Positions 1 through 7,124 of a stretch of DNA of 35,094 bases are shown here, piece by piece. The notes beneath the pieces were generated by a model. That model saw only the letters and a list, made by a program, of their open reading frames with translations. It made no database searches and had not been told where the DNA came from. The position numbers were made by a program, and so were the translations under genes. This DNA comes from Gemmatimonadota bacterium (GTDB lineage: Bacteria > Gemmatimonadota > Gemmatimonadetes > Palauibacterales > KS3-K002), in the NCBI GenBank assembly GCA_020344015.1, contig CP070812.1:2452001-2487094 (forward strand), given 5' to 3'. The stretch's first letter is position 1, and each line of letters begins with the position of its first letter.

Positions 1-73
1 TGACGCCGGCCGGATGCCCTGCCCTGGCAGACGCTGTTTTTGCCAATTCTTGCCGGCTGAGTACGGACGAATA

Positions 74-102
74 TTGACAAGATGGCGACCGGCCGGTATC
101 TT
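74..102 (+). promoter_or_regulatory. sigma70-type promoter for the small HTH gene
   Basis: A perfect TTGACA (74-79) and a TATCTT (97-102, four of six matches to TATAAT) are separated by exactly 17 nt. The predicted transcript would start near 109 and give a leader of about 30 nt before the ATG at 141. This is seen directly in the sequence; promoter activity is inferred. Confidence 0.55.
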
Positions 103-140
103 ACCATCCCCGCCGGTTGTGACCCCCTAGACGGGCAGAT

Positions 141-377
141 ATGGCCAAGGCAGACGAAACCCGGCTGCGGGCAGTTGTGGACGCGATAGACGCGGCAACG
201 CTGAGTCAGACCGACCTTGCCGAATCTGCGGGCATTTCGCGCGACTCGCTGTACCAGTACCGGATGGCAGCGCGTCGCCCGACGCCGGATACAGTACGAC
301 GAATTGTGAAGGCGCTGAAACGCCAGCGCCAGGCGATAGACCGCGCCATTGAAAAATTGGGTAAGTTGGGTGTGTAA
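141..377 (+). CDS. small helix-turn-helix (XRE/Cro-like) DNA-binding protein
   Basis: This 78-aa protein has a helix-turn-helix signature around residues 21-50: a helix ending in LSQTDLAESAGIS, then RDSLYQYRMAARRPTPDTV, the usual layout of Cro/C1-type repressors. A basic helix follows (RRIVKALKRQRQAIDRAIEKL), which could extend DNA contact or dimerise. There is no effector domain, so it is probably a small autonomous regulator. It sits alone on + behind a clear promoter, with no toxin-like partner, so an antitoxin role is not supported. Its targets are unknown. Being short, it could be a remnant of a larger regulator, but start, promoter and stop all look intact. Confidence 0.7.
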   Translation: MAKADETRLRAVVDAIDAATLSQTDLAESAGISRDSLYQYRMAARRPTPDTVRRIVKALKRQRQAIDRAIEKLGKLGV

Positions 378-412
378 GTTGGTGGCGGTCTGGCGTTGTA
401 GTTGGTGCGGTT

Positions 413-433
413 CAGGGGCCGACTCAGCCCCTG
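413..433 (+). terminator. possible hairpin after the HTH gene
   Basis: A 7-bp perfect stem (CAGGGGC / GCCCCTG) with a 7-nt loop lies 36 nt after the HTH stop codon. No T-tract follows, so intrinsic termination is doubtful. The rest of 378-604 holds no coding region that I can support. Confidence 0.25.
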
Positions 434-604
434 GGAACTGGGAATTACGTAGAGGGTACGGGGAACCGTGCCCTCGTCGGCGGCAGTACGAAGATATGCG
501 GCCCCACTGGGCGAAAGGCCCGCAGGAGCCGCCGCAGGGCTCGGGTCGCGGGGAATGACCCCAGGGGGGTACGAAGCCGCGATCGTGAAGAGAGGGGGAA
601 TGAC

Positions 605-1363
605 ATGAGTGACAGGAGAGCAGCGGGCTGGGCGATCGGGCTGGCGGCCATCCTCTTCCTGGCCGGTGCGGCGACGGCCCAAGATGTAAGAACCATCGCC
701 CCCGGCATGACGGCCGACGAGGTGAAGGTCGAATTCGGCCAGCCGGACGGCGTGAGCACGCGTGGCCCGTTCATCTACTATTTCTACAACAACGGCTGCG
801 AGTACGAGTGCGGCTTCCCCGACTTCGTAATCTTCGAGAACGGCCAGGTCGTCGACGCCGTGCTGCGCGCACCCTGGAACGAGTACGCCGGCGAGAGTTC
901 GTCTCCCAAGGGCACGATAGCCAGGCCGACTCCCGGCGGTATGCGGCTCGACATCCCGACGACTACGATCGAGGCCGTCGAGGTGCGGCAAGCGGAGACG
1001 CCGCCCGCGGAGATGCCGCCTGCGGAGACGCCGCCCGCCGAGACGCCGCCTGCGGAGACGCCGCCGCCTCCGCCACCCGTGGCGCCCGCGGACGAGGTAG
1101 TGGCAGAGATCAGCCCGGAGTTCTTCGCCTTCGTGCCCGTCTGCGCCGAGGCGATGATCGCGAGCGGCGTGACCGAGGGCGATGCCCAGACGCTTTGCCA
1201 GTGCACCGCGATGGAGGCTTCTTCCCTAGGAGTGGAGCCGTCGACGATAGCCGAGTTCACCGAGATGGTCCGGCAGGATCCCACCTACCAGACCGAAGAT
1301 GAGAGGATCCGCCAAGCGAGCTCTGTCTGCTTCGAGCGGCTGACGGGCGGAGGCGGGCCCTAA
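605..1363 (+). CDS. secreted SmpA/OmlA-like protein with PPAET repeat
   Basis: This 252-aa protein starts with an N-terminal signal peptide (residues 1-25, cleavage near ATA-Q). A compact domain at about 30-100 begins IAPGMTADEVKVEFGQPDGV, the helix and turn typical of SmpA/OmlA (BamE-like) folds, and contains a paired-cysteine segment, NGCEYECGFPD. A Pro/Ala/Glu linker of five PPAET-type units (about 130-155) leads to a C-terminal helical part with three cysteines (CAEAM, LCQC), possibly disulphide bonded. The likely location is the periplasm or outer membrane. BamE-like domains bind or scaffold envelope proteins, but this protein lacks a lipobox and its exact role is unknown. The ATG at 605 is preceded by a purine-rich GAGAGGGGGAA stretch. 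Confidence 0.75.
   Translation: MSDRRAAGWAIGLAAILFLAGAATAQDVRTIAPGMTADEVKVEFGQPDGVSTRGPFIYYFYNNGCEYECGFPDFVIFENGQVVDAVLRAPWNEYAGESSSPKGTIARPTPGGMRLDIPTTTIEAVEVRQAETPPAEMPPAETPPAETPPAETPPPPPPVAPADEVVAEISPEFFAFVPVCAEAMIASGVTEGDAQTLCQCTAMEASSLGVEPSTIAEFTEMVRQDPTYQTEDERIRQASSVCFERLTGGGGP
992..1066 (+). repeat. five 15-bp tandem units encoding A-E-T/M-P-P
   Basis: Five in-frame 15-nt units (gcg gag acg ccg ccc type) encode AETPP, AEMPP and three more AETPP, followed by a polyproline run. Units differ mainly at third positions and by one Thr-to-Met change. It forms the extended linker of the SmpA/OmlA-like protein. Such repeats change copy number by slippage. Confidence 0.85.
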
Positions 1364-1398
1364 TGACAACGCTCAGATAGGACGGTGACCCAGAGGAC

Positions 1399-1671
1399 GT
1401 GAAAGCCGAACGACTCCCCCGTCGCTTACGCAGTAAGCCGCTCTCCGACCTTCCCAGAGGTATGTGGAGGCTCGTCCGTGGTCGTCCGCCCCCGACCTCA
1501 AAACACCCATCCACCGACTGCTACCCCGTCCGCGATGACCGGCACGGCTGCTACCCCGTGGGCGGTGTGCCTGACGGTTGCTACCCCACCCGCAAGCCCC
1601 GGGGTGGAAGTCGCACACGTCGCAGATTATCATTCCGCTTCCGCAAGAGGAAAGCGTCCAAGAAGCGCTGA
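1399..1671 (+). CDS. candidate small basic protein with 10-aa CYP repeats
   Basis: This 90-codon reading frame lies between the SmpA-like gene and purF. Its middle has three units spaced exactly ten residues apart, each starting Cys-Tyr-Pro (CYPVRDDRHG, CYPVGGVPDG, CYPTRKPRGG). It ends in a strongly basic tail (RRRLSFRFRKRKASKKR). Third codon positions in the repeat are mostly G or C, as expected for real coding here. Weak points are the GTG start with GAGG only 2 nt away, and an alternative ATG at 1462 with a badly spaced ribosome site. The stop is 40 nt before the purF start, so it could be a leader gene of purF. I do not recognise the family. The alternative is a non-coding RNA leader with periodic GCTACCCC motifs. 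Confidence 0.35.
   Translation: MKAERLPRRLRSKPLSDLPRGMWRLVRGRPPPTSKHPSTDCYPVRDDRHGCYPVGGVPDGCYPTRKPRGGSRTRRRLSFRFRKRKASKKR
1520..1587 (+). repeat. GCTACCCC motif repeated every 30 nt, three copies
   Basis: GCTACCCC occurs at 1520, 1550 and 1580, a perfect 30-nt period. Each copy is preceded by a similar short stretch (cgact, cggct, cggtt). Between copies the sequence differs, so selection appears to act on the motif or on its Cys-Tyr-Pro coding rather than on a recent tandem copy. Confidence 0.7.
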
Positions 1672-1711
1672 GGGCGCTTGGCAAGGCAGAGAGAGCACGG
1701 CGCGGGGTCGC

Positions 1712-3133
1712 GTGAAAAGGCATCTCACCGTAGTGGACAAGTCGCTCCGTGAAGAGTGCGGCGTTTTCGCCGTCTCCGGACACGAGGCCGCGGCCGAACT
1801 GACCTTCCTCGGGCTGCACGCCCTGCAGCACCGGGGGCAGGAGTCCGCCGGGATCGTTGTCGTGGACAGCGCCGGTGAGGCGCGCATCCATAAGGGAATG
1901 GGGCTCGTCGCCGAGGCGATCAAGATCGAGGACGTCTCGGGCTTGCCCGGCCAAGTCGCTATTGGCCACGCGCGCTATTCGACGACCGGCGAGTCCGAGC
2001 TCCACAACGCTCAACCGGCTCTCGTCAATTATCGCGACGGCACGTTGGCCCTGGCCCACAACGGCAACCTCACCAACGCTGCCGAGCTGCGCGCCCGGCT
2101 CGTCACCGAAGGCGCAATCTTCCAGTCGACGATGGACTCCGAGGTGATCGTCCACCTGATCGCGCGCTCCCAGCAGCCCGGCCCCGACCGGCAGGTGCTC
2201 GAGGCTTTGACCGAAGTCGAAGGGGCGTTCTCGCTCGTCATTATCGTCAACGACACGATCTACGCAGCCCGAGATCCGCGCGGCTTCCGGCCGCTCATTC
2301 TCGGTCGCAAGGGCCCCGCAGTAATCGTCGCATCGGAGACCTGCGCCCTCGACCTGATCGAAGCCGAGTACCTGCGCGACATCGAGCCGGGTGAAGTTCT
2401 GAAGATAAAGCACGGCAAGATCGAGGAGCTGCCACGACTCGCCCCGGAGGGGCGTGCCGCCTGCATCTTCGAGCTCGTCTACTTCGCGCGCCCCGATTCG
2501 AGTATCTGGGGCTGCTCGGTCGACGCGGCACGGCGCGCCTTCGGCCGCCGCCTGGCCCGCGAGCATCCTGTCGAGGCCGACTGCGTCTTCTCTGTCCCCG
2601 ATTCCTCAAACTCCGCGGCGCTCGGCTTCTCCGAGGAGTCGCGCATTCCGCTGGAGTTGGCACTCATCCGCAACCACTACATCGGCCGTACCTTCATCCA
2701 GCCGCAGCAGAGCGACCGCGACTTCAAGGTCCGGATCAAGTACAATCCGGTGCGCGAGGTCATCGACGGAAAGCGCGTCGTGATCGTCGACGATTCGCTC
2801 GTCCGCGGTACGACCAGCCGTGGCCTGGTGTCGATGATTCGTGAGAACGGGGCGAAGCAGATCCACCTCCGCCTCTCTTCACCGCCAATCAGATTCCCCT
2901 GCTTCTACGGCATCGATATGCCGACCAAGGAGGAGCTGCTGGCGTCGGACAGATCCGTCGAGGAGATCCGCGAATACCTCGGCGTGGATTCGCTGGGTTA
3001 CCTGTCGTTGGAAGGGATGATCGGTGCTGTGGAGCAGTTCGGGCCCTATTGCCACGCCTGCTTCACAGGCAACTACCCAGCACCGCTCACCGACCTCGAG
3101 AAGGGCCTGCTCACGGCGGTTGGCTGCCGCTGA
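1712..3133 (+). CDS. purF: amidophosphoribosyltransferase (glutamine PRPP amidotransferase)
   Basis: PurF carries out the first committed step of purine synthesis, making phosphoribosylamine from PRPP and glutamine in the cytoplasm. The chosen GTG start gives 473 aa with a 15-residue propeptide ahead of the catalytic Cys16 (EECGVFAV), which becomes the N-terminal nucleophile after processing. The Ntn glutaminase domain shows HALQHRGQESAG, GHARYST and AHNGNL. The phosphoribosyltransferase domain has the PRPP loop VVIVDDSLVRGTTS. Cysteines in RAACIFE, FPCFYGID and GPYCHAC match the four 4Fe-4S ligands of the Bacillus-type enzyme. The frame stays open upstream to 1478, but that part has no family similarity and overlaps the CYP-repeat region. 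The gene converges on a - strand gene with only 6 nt between the stops. Confidence 0.96.
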   Translation: MKRHLTVVDKSLREECGVFAVSGHEAAAELTFLGLHALQHRGQESAGIVVVDSAGEARIHKGMGLVAEAIKIEDVSGLPGQVAIGHARYSTTGESELHNAQPALVNYRDGTLALAHNGNLTNAAELRARLVTEGAIFQSTMDSEVIVHLIARSQQPGPDRQVLEALTEVEGAFSLVIIVNDTIYAARDPRGFRPLILGRKGPAVIVASETCALDLIEAEYLRDIEPGEVLKIKHGKIEELPRLAPEGRAACIFELVYFARPDSSIWGCSVDAARRAFGRRLAREHPVEADCVFSVPDSSNSAALGFSEESRIPLELALIRNHYIGRTFIQPQQSDRDFKVRIKYNPVREVIDGKRVVIVDDSLVRGTTSRGLVSMIRENGAKQIHLRLSSPPIRFPCFYGIDMPTKEELLASDRSVEEIREYLGVDSLGYLSLEGMIGAVEQFGPYCHACFTGNYPAPLTDLEKGLLTAVGCR

Positions 3134-3139
3134 CCCTCC

Positions 3140-3781
3140 CTAGTACCTCGATTTCCGAGCTTGATAGGCGAGCCAGCGGTCGGCCGCCTGTAGGGTGGCC
3201 AGTATCGCGCTCTGTTCAACTGAGGTGTGGACGAAACATGCCCCGACCAGCGGCGTGCCTTCCCCGGTGTTCAGCCCGTAGACGCCGACCACCACGATCG
3301 GCGTACCGAATACACGCAGGACCCTCGCTCCTTTCAGAGCCAATGCTACCTTACCAGCCTCAGCTCTATTGAGCGCGTCCAGTGTCGCCCGCGCCGCTAT
3401 TTCGGCACGCATGCCCCGGATATCCGGACCCTCGGCCTCGCCCGTGATCTCGCCGCCCGCCGACACCACCGTCACGCGACAGCGACAAAGTCGGGGAGAC
3501 ACTCGCTCCGACTCAGCCGCTTTGAAAATGTAGCGCCGTCGCGGGATTCCAGGTGCGAGCGCAGCGGTCGCACGCATCAGCTCCTGCTCCGGCGCTTCTG
3601 CCAGCCAATCCGGGAGGCCGATGTCGTCATCTCGCTCTGGAGTCCTGCCTTCGTCGTTCATCTTACCGCGATGCTTCACCCAGGCTTCGGTATCATCGGG
3701 AGGTAGAGGGCGCCCACCGGCGCCTGTCCGATCGCCGGCGGCGGTCGAACCGAACTCCTCTTCTGGCAAGTCTGTGGCCAT
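3140..3781 (-). CDS. conserved hypothetical protein, alpha+beta C-terminal domain
   Basis: This 213-aa protein has no signal peptide and is likely cytoplasmic. Residues 1-75 are charged and of low complexity (EEEFGSTAAGDRTGAGGRPLPPDD), so probably disordered. The C-terminal 110 residues look folded, with alternating strands and two long helices: VTVVSAGGEITGEAEGP, then a helix MRAEIAARATLDALNRA, strands ALKGARVLRVFGTPIVVVGV, and a closing helix SAILATLQAADRWLAYQ. The pattern hints at a small ligand-binding or dimerising domain, but I cannot name the family. GGAG lies 8 nt before the ATG. An internal ATG (MNDEGRTPERD) is a second possible start. It lies 174 nt downstream of the radical SAM gene on the same strand, and co-transcription is unproven. 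Confidence 0.7.
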   Translation of the reverse strand: MATDLPEEEFGSTAAGDRTGAGGRPLPPDDTEAWVKHRGKMNDEGRTPERDDDIGLPDWLAEAPEQELMRATAALAPGIPRRRYIFKAAESERVSPRLCRCRVTVVSAGGEITGEAEGPDIRGMRAEIAARATLDALNRAEAGKVALALKGARVLRVFGTPIVVVGVYGLNTGEGTPLVGACFVHTSVEQSAILATLQAADRWLAYQARKSRY

Positions 3782-3955
3782 TAGAACTCTCCGCTTGCCA
3801 GAAGCGTAAGTCCCTATATTTCAACGTGATAGCCCCACGGACCCGCGGCGGGATCTGCGATGAAGCTCCGGCCCGTTGGGGACAAGATGACCGACTGATC
3901 GGTAAGAATAGACCAGTGTGAGCGATCTCAAGCAACCCCGCGCCGTCCACGGACA

Positions 3956-4807
3956 CTAACCGTTCTTTACCCAGCCTCGAGAGTGGTGAAGATGTCTCTC
4001 CCAAGCGAAGCGACTTTTCTCGAGAACAGTATCGATGTCCTCGATTTCCAGAAACGCACCGTAGGCCGGGAACTCCCGACCGCGCGGGATAACCAGGCTA
4101 CCGTCCGGGAAGATCATCATGTACAAGCGGTCGAGCGTCGCGTGCGTGAGGAAGTTGACGCGCACGCGCGCTGTGTCCCTCAGTCTGTTCTCCAGGTCGG
4201 CGAACTCTTCGTCGCTCACCAGCAGATCGTCCCACTCTACGTCGAACATGGCGCGTGGGAATGCCTGGAAGATGTTGTAGAAGACGCGTGCTTCTGTCGT
4301 CCTTGCGTAGTCTTCCACCAGGCGAGCGATGTTGGGCACGTCGGCGAGGTTGTGCCGGGTGACGGGAGTACAGACTTTCACATCGATGTTCGGGTACTCG
4401 CGCAGCCACTCGAGCGCCTGCAACACGGCCGCCAAATGGCCTTCCTCTTTCGTCCGCTTGTTCACCTCCTCCGTCGAGCCGTCGAGTGGCAACGAAATGA
4501 GATCGATTCCGTGTGCCACGGCCTGAAGAAACTCCCACGTCAGTTGGTCGCCGGTCGTCGAGAGGGCGACCTCGAGGCCGATAGACTTTGCGTGCCGTAC
4601 TAGCTCGGCCATGTCGGTACGCTTGAGCGGATCTCCTCCCGTGAAGACGATACGGCTGGCCCCCACTTCCTTAACATGCGAGATGATACGGAGCGCAGTG
4701 GCAGTATCGACCGGATTCTCGAAGTCCTGTGGCCCCCAGCAGTACGGGCACTCCTGGCTGCACTCCGAGGTGACGTGGAAGTCGATGGTCGCGACCTTGC
4801 CAGTCAT
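3956..4807 (-). CDS. radical SAM enzyme, compact, viperin/MoaA-like core
   Basis: This is a 283-aa radical S-adenosylmethionine protein. The 4Fe-4S ligands are Cys16, Cys20 and Cys23 (CSQECPYCWGP). The SAM-binding GGE-type motif is FTGGDP at 55-60, and later strands (ALSTTG, LISLPLDG, VKVCTPVTRHN) complete a partial TIM barrel. There is no second cysteine cluster, so no SPASM or Twitch domain with auxiliary clusters. By eye, several blocks resemble viperin-type enzymes: DFHVTSEC, a DLISLPLDGSTEEVNKR-like segment and VSDEEF. This is a weak visual match, and the CPYCWGP motif differs from viperin's CxFCFH. The substrate is unknown. The gene follows the 40-codon gene by 21 nt with AGGTGA before its ATG, so the peptide or a lysine-pathway metabolite is a natural substrate hypothesis. 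Confidence 0.9.
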   Translation of the reverse strand: MTGKVATIDFHVTSECSQECPYCWGPQDFENPVDTATALRIISHVKEVGASRIVFTGGDPLKRTDMAELVRHAKSIGLEVALSTTGDQLTWEFLQAVAHGIDLISLPLDGSTEEVNKRTKEEGHLAAVLQALEWLREYPNIDVKVCTPVTRHNLADVPNIARLVEDYARTTEARVFYNIFQAFPRAMFDVEWDDLLVSDEEFADLENRLRDTARVRVNFLTHATLDRLYMMIFPDGSLVIPRGREFPAYGAFLEIEDIDTVLEKSRFAWERHLHHSRGWVKNG

Positions 4808-4828
4808 TCGCTCACCTACTCCGCTGGC

Positions 4829-4951
4829 CTAGGTTCCCAGCTGCGACAGCGTCCTGTCTACTTCCGCGGCTATTCTCATCACCTCATCGGCGATGAGATG
4901 AGATTGCCGCCCACCTCGTAAGCCGCTGAATCCCAACAACTTAGATCGCAT
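4829..4951 (-). CDS. 40-aa peptide between lysA and radical SAM gene
   Basis: This very short gene has an intact ATG, 40 codons and a TAG stop. It starts 26 nt after the lysA stop and ends 21 nt before the radical SAM start, all on one strand. Its ribosome site (GAGGGAGGAGG, 1 nt before the ATG at its nearest, with a good GGAGG register upstream) is the strongest in the window. The peptide begins MRSKLLGFSGLRGGRQSH, Gly/Arg rich, and ends in an amphipathic helix (LIADEVMRIAAEVDRTL). It has no cysteine, no signal peptide and no membrane segment. By position it could be a substrate (RiPP-type precursor), a carrier or a small partner of the radical SAM enzyme. A translation-coupling leader is the dull alternative. 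No family recognised. Confidence 0.6.
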   Translation of the reverse strand: MRSKLLGFSGLRGGRQSHLIADEVMRIAAEVDRTLSQLGT

Positions 4952-4963
4952 GCCTCCTCCCTC
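4952..4963 (-). promoter_or_regulatory. very strong ribosome binding site of the 40-aa gene
   Basis: On the - strand GAGGGAGGAGGC runs directly up to the ATG at 4951. It holds two overlapping GGAGG cores, the upstream one better spaced (about 5 nt). The strength argues that the short gene is translated, and heavily. Confidence 0.65.
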
Positions 4964-4977
4964 GATTTTCTTCAAGA

Positions 4978-6234
4978 TCAGTCGTCCAACTCCTCCGCCG
5001 CCATTAGCTCCTCGATGGTCTCGCGCCGGCGTACGACCCGGTAACGATCGCCACTCACCAGTACCTCCGCAGCGCGAGGACGCGAGTTGTAGTTCGAGCT
5101 CATGACGAAACCGTAGGCGCCCGCGTAGAGCACGGCCAGCAGGTCACCCTCCCGCAGCGCTGGCACCTCGCAGCCAAGAGCCAGGAAGTCGCCCGCCTCG
5201 CACACGGGACCAACAACGTCCGCTACTTCCGTCGCCGGAGCGCGCTGCACCATCTCGACGGGATGGTGGGCGCTGTAGTAGCTCGGGCGCACCAGATCGT
5301 TGGAGCCCGTGTCCGTGACGTAGTACCGCTGGTCGCCCAGGTTCTTGGCGTAAAGAACTCGCGCCAGCAGGATGCCGGCGGGCGCAACGAGCCAGCGCCC
5401 CGGCTCTACGAGAACGGTCAGCTTGTACTCCGCGGTGACCGCGCGCGCCGCGTCACCCACAGCACGCAGGTCGATCCCTGCGCCGCCCTCGTGCGGCACG
5501 CCGAAGCCACCGCCGATGTCCAGGTAGCGGAGCTCTATCCCCCGCGCGCGGATCGCTCCCGCCAGCTCGCCCAGTCGCTGCAGGACCTGGCGGTAGGGTT
5601 CGGTGCTGAAGATCTGCGAGCCGATATGGGCGTCGACCCCGATGGGCTCGATCCCGTCGAGTCGCGCAGCCAACTCGTAGAGCGCCTCGGCGTCCTCCCA
5701 GGCAACGCCGAACTTCGTCTTATAGTGCCCGGTTCGTGTGTAGGCGTGCCCGCCCGCCTCGATACCGGGGTTGACCCTGACCGCGACTCGGGCTGTGGCA
5801 CCTCGGGCGACCGCCAGCTCGCTCAGCGCCCGCAGCTCGCTCTCCGACTCCACGTTGACCATGAAGACGTCTTCGGCGAGGGCTGCCTCCAGTTCGTCAA
5901 CGCGTTTACCTACACCGCCGAAGACGATGTCGGCGCCGGCGAATCCGGCGCGCCGCGCGCGGATTAGCTCACCCAGCGACACAACATCCGCGCCAGCGCC
6001 CAGCTCGCGAAACACCCTGAGCAGCGCCCGGTTGTGGTTCGCCTTGACGGAATAGAAGACCCGGCACGGGGCTCCTACGAACGCCTCGGCGAGAGCGGCG
6101 TAACGCCCCCGGACCGCCGTCTCGCTGTAGACGTAGCAAGGAGTGCCTACCGCCGTCCCGATCTCCGACAGGCGGACACCCTCACAGCAGAGCTCGCCCT
6201 CGCGCTCGTGCAGGCAATCTGGGAGGCCGTCCAT
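4978..6234 (-). CDS. lysA: diaminopimelate decarboxylase
   Basis: LysA decarboxylates meso-diaminopimelate to L-lysine, the last step of the DAP pathway, using PLP. The 418-aa length is normal. The PLP lysine is Lys64 in YSVKAN. Further family blocks are HIGSQ, DIGGGFG (phosphate binding), EPGR, the active-site block VGPVCEAGDFL with its catalytic Cys, and the C-terminal GAYGFVMSSNYNSRPR. The N-terminal GELCCEGVRLSEIGTAVGTPCYVYS is typical of LysA rather than of arginine or ornithine decarboxylases. No clear Shine-Dalgarno precedes the ATG at 6234; the 53 nt before it are pyrimidine rich on this strand, so translation may depend on the upstream gene. It heads the peptide and radical SAM pair, an unusual setting for lysA. 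Confidence 0.95.
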   Translation of the reverse strand: MDGLPDCLHEREGELCCEGVRLSEIGTAVGTPCYVYSETAVRGRYAALAEAFVGAPCRVFYSVKANHNRALLRVFRELGAGADVVSLGELIRARRAGFAGADIVFGGVGKRVDELEAALAEDVFMVNVESESELRALSELAVARGATARVAVRVNPGIEAGGHAYTRTGHYKTKFGVAWEDAEALYELAARLDGIEPIGVDAHIGSQIFSTEPYRQVLQRLGELAGAIRARGIELRYLDIGGGFGVPHEGGAGIDLRAVGDAARAVTAEYKLTVLVEPGRWLVAPAGILLARVLYAKNLGDQRYYVTDTGSNDLVRPSYYSAHHPVEMVQRAPATEVADVVGPVCEAGDFLALGCEVPALREGDLLAVLYAGAYGFVMSSNYNSRPRAAEVLVSGDRYRVVRRRETIEELMAAEELDD

Positions 6235-6287
6235 ACGCTCATATAGAGCGGTAGTGGGGAGGGGCGAAAGGGGGGGCGGCTAGCGCG

Positions 6288-6899
6288 CTACTTCATGCCG
6301 AGGACAGCGTTCACGCTGCGGCTCCACTGGTTCTCGAGCAGGCTCTCGAATTCCTCTCCAGGGGCCGCAAGCTCGAACGTCTCGCTGAAGGTATTCTCGC
6401 CGTGGACCGTCAACGTCACCCGGGCACGCCAGCCCTCGGTGAGGTTCTCGATGCTCTCCGACTCGAATACGAAGCGGCGTTCCTGGGGATCCCATTCCTC
6501 TAATAGGTAGCGATTGACGAAGCCCTCGCTGTGGAACTCTCGTAGAACGACTTTGCCGCGGATTTTGTCGTAGGAAAAAAACGCCCAGTCCTCGTGGACC
6601 TCGCCTTCGGGGTTCGCCTCCTGCGGTTCGAAGGTCGAGGTGTTGGCCGCCACGATGTAGTTCCTCTCCATGACCAGCGCATAGCAGCGCTCGCCGACTC
6701 CCTCTCCCGCCACGCCACTCTCCTGTCCCTTCCAGGTGCCCAGGAAGTACTGAAGTGCTTCCCAAGCGTCTACCTGAGCCTCCTGCCCCACGGCGCTGCC
6801 CGTACACGCCATTAGCGCTGCGGTAAAGAGCGTGAGGTAGCCGTGCCGGCATCGGCGGGTCTTGTCCCGACTCTTATTGGCGGCGGCGTCCGTGGTCAT
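6288..6899 (-). CDS. exported lipocalin-like (DUF1579/THAP4-like) protein
   Basis: This 203-aa protein has a basic N-terminus, then a hydrophobic signal segment (YLTLFTAALMACTGSAVGQ) that could be a type I signal or a lipobox (LMAC). The mature part opens with WEALQYFLGTWKGQESG, the usual start of small beta-barrel families such as DUF1579 and nitrobindin/THAP4-like proteins, and continues as alternating beta strands (RRFVFESESIENL, RARVTLTVHGENTFSETFEL). Such barrels bind small hydrophobic ligands or haem, but no haem-ligand histidine is obvious. It precedes lysA by 53 nt on the same strand and has GGAAGG 7 nt before its ATG. Ligand and role are unknown. Confidence 0.75.
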   Translation of the reverse strand: MTTDAAANKSRDKTRRCRHGYLTLFTAALMACTGSAVGQEAQVDAWEALQYFLGTWKGQESGVAGEGVGERCYALVMERNYIVAANTSTFEPQEANPEGEVHEDWAFFSYDKIRGKVVLREFHSEGFVNRYLLEEWDPQERRFVFESESIENLTEGWRARVTLTVHGENTFSETFELAAPGEEFESLLENQWSRSVNAVLGMK

Positions 6900-6944
6900 C
6901 GGGCGTCCTTCCGTCGAGCACTCGCTGTGTGGTGAGAGCGCCCG

Positions 6945-6950
6945 ATTATA
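6945..6950 (-). promoter_or_regulatory. TATAAT -10 element before the lipocalin-like/lysA run
   Basis: A perfect TATAAT lies on the - strand 46 nt upstream of the ATG at 6899, a good distance for a short leader. No convincing -35 hexamer is present at 16-18 nt, so it may need an activator or another sigma factor. Confidence 0.35.
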
Positions 6951-7124
6951 CGGCTATCGCATCGCTGCGGCTAGGGGCCCGTCGCGACAGCGGGGTACAC
7001 CTGTTTACACCCTCCCTGCAAACGTTGGTTGACGATGGACAGCGCCAGCCGCAGGTTGCCTCGAACCGTAGGTGCGCCTCTCCCTCAGGACAGAGAGTGT
7101 CTGCCTGATATCCCAAAGGGCTCG

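Noticed and set aside
1520..1587. 30-nt periodic motif considered as a CRISPR array
   Set aside because: The repeated part is only 8 nt with three copies. CRISPR repeats are usually over 20 nt with similar-length unique spacers, and no cas gene is near.
1478..1711. Upstream extension of purF to the first in-frame start
   Set aside because: The added 78 residues have no PurF similarity, overlap the CYP-repeat frame, and would put the catalytic Cys far from the N-terminus.
1373..2566. 397-codon - frame opposite purF
   Set aside because: Antisense shadow of a certain purF gene.
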